From: an uncultured Sutterellaceae bacterium | GTDB taxonomy: Bacteria > Pseudomonadota > Gammaproteobacteria > Burkholderiales > Burkholderiaceae_F | Length of the DNA: 5,698 nt | Direction: 5' to 3' | NCBI GenBank assembly: GCA_947253615.1 | Contig: CAMYAA010000086.1 | Coordinates: 1 to 5,698 of the forward strand | Shown here: one piece after another, positions 5,650 to 5,698 of the stretch | Layout of the letters: every line of letters starts with the position of its first letter | Numbering within the stretch: position 1 is the first letter of the stretch | Position numbers and translations under genes: made by a program | The notes under the pieces: generated by a model | The model's database searches: none | Told to the model about the DNA's origin: nothing | Seen by the model: only the letters and a program-made list of their open reading frames with translations

Positions 5650-5698
5650 CTGTCTCTTATACACATCTCCGAGCCCACGAGACCGTACTAGATCTCGT
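5650..5698. other. Illumina Nextera adapter and index sequence (assembly artefact)
   Basis: The block starts with CTGTCTCTTATACACATCT at 5650-5668, the 19-base Tn5 mosaic end used in Nextera libraries. CCGAGCCCACGAGAC at 5669-5683 is the read-2 side adapter. CGTACTAG at 5684-5691 sits in the i7 index position and matches index N702 as I remember it. ATCTCGT at 5692-5698 is the beginning of the P7 sequence. Order and spacing match a read that ran through its insert into the adapter. This is not genomic DNA, and it is not a natural Tn5 or other insertion end. Confidence 0.98.

Noticed and set aside
5650..5668. Tn5-like transposon end marking a mobile element
   Set aside because: The 19-base mosaic end is followed directly by Nextera adapter, index and P7 bases, which shows it comes from library preparation and not from an insertion in the genome.

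Overview
The window looks like the end of a contig from a proteobacterium, most likely a betaproteobacterium of the order Burkholderiales. Three things point that way: the order tolB-pal-cpoB, a CpoB whose mature protein begins with DDEARRAILDLR, and a ScpA with the long N-terminal lead-in (LYGEP, then IPPDAL) before the kleisin motif. A gut-associated family such as Sutterellaceae would fit, but I cannot prove it. Base composition is near 50% GC by eye, yet leucine is written mostly as TTA and TTG and hardly ever as CTG, which is a distinctive signature.

Layout. Positions 1-2499 hold the 3' part of a tol-pal operon on the + strand: tolB (its start lies outside the window), pal and cpoB, separated by 63 and 30 bases, each with a good ribosome binding site. 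These proteins form the envelope machine that constricts the outer membrane and coordinates peptidoglycan synthesis at division. A 176-base intergenic region with two promoter candidates leads to a complete malic enzyme gene (2676-4328), which closes with a hairpin terminator. Next comes scpA (4418-5287), the kleisin subunit of the Smc-ScpAB chromosome condensation complex. A strong hairpin with A and T tracts on its two sides (5316-5351) serves as a two-way terminator between scpA and a convergent gene on the - strand. Only the last 94 codons of that gene are present (5365-5649). They encode a STAS domain, probably the C-terminus of a SulP-type anion transporter.

The last 49 bases (5650-5698) are not genomic. 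They match the Illumina Nextera transposase end, the read-2 adapter, an 8-base index and the start of P7. The adapter supplies a false start (MYKRQ) to the STAS fragment and a false C-terminus (SLIHISEPTRPY) to an opposite-strand frame. Both would mislead automatic annotation.

I found no mobile element, CRISPR array, RNA gene or new defence or biosynthetic system. The genes are housekeeping genes. The points most worth a second look are the adapter artefact, the NADP-type residue pattern in the malic enzyme, the leucine codon bias, and how scpA is transcribed just behind a terminator.
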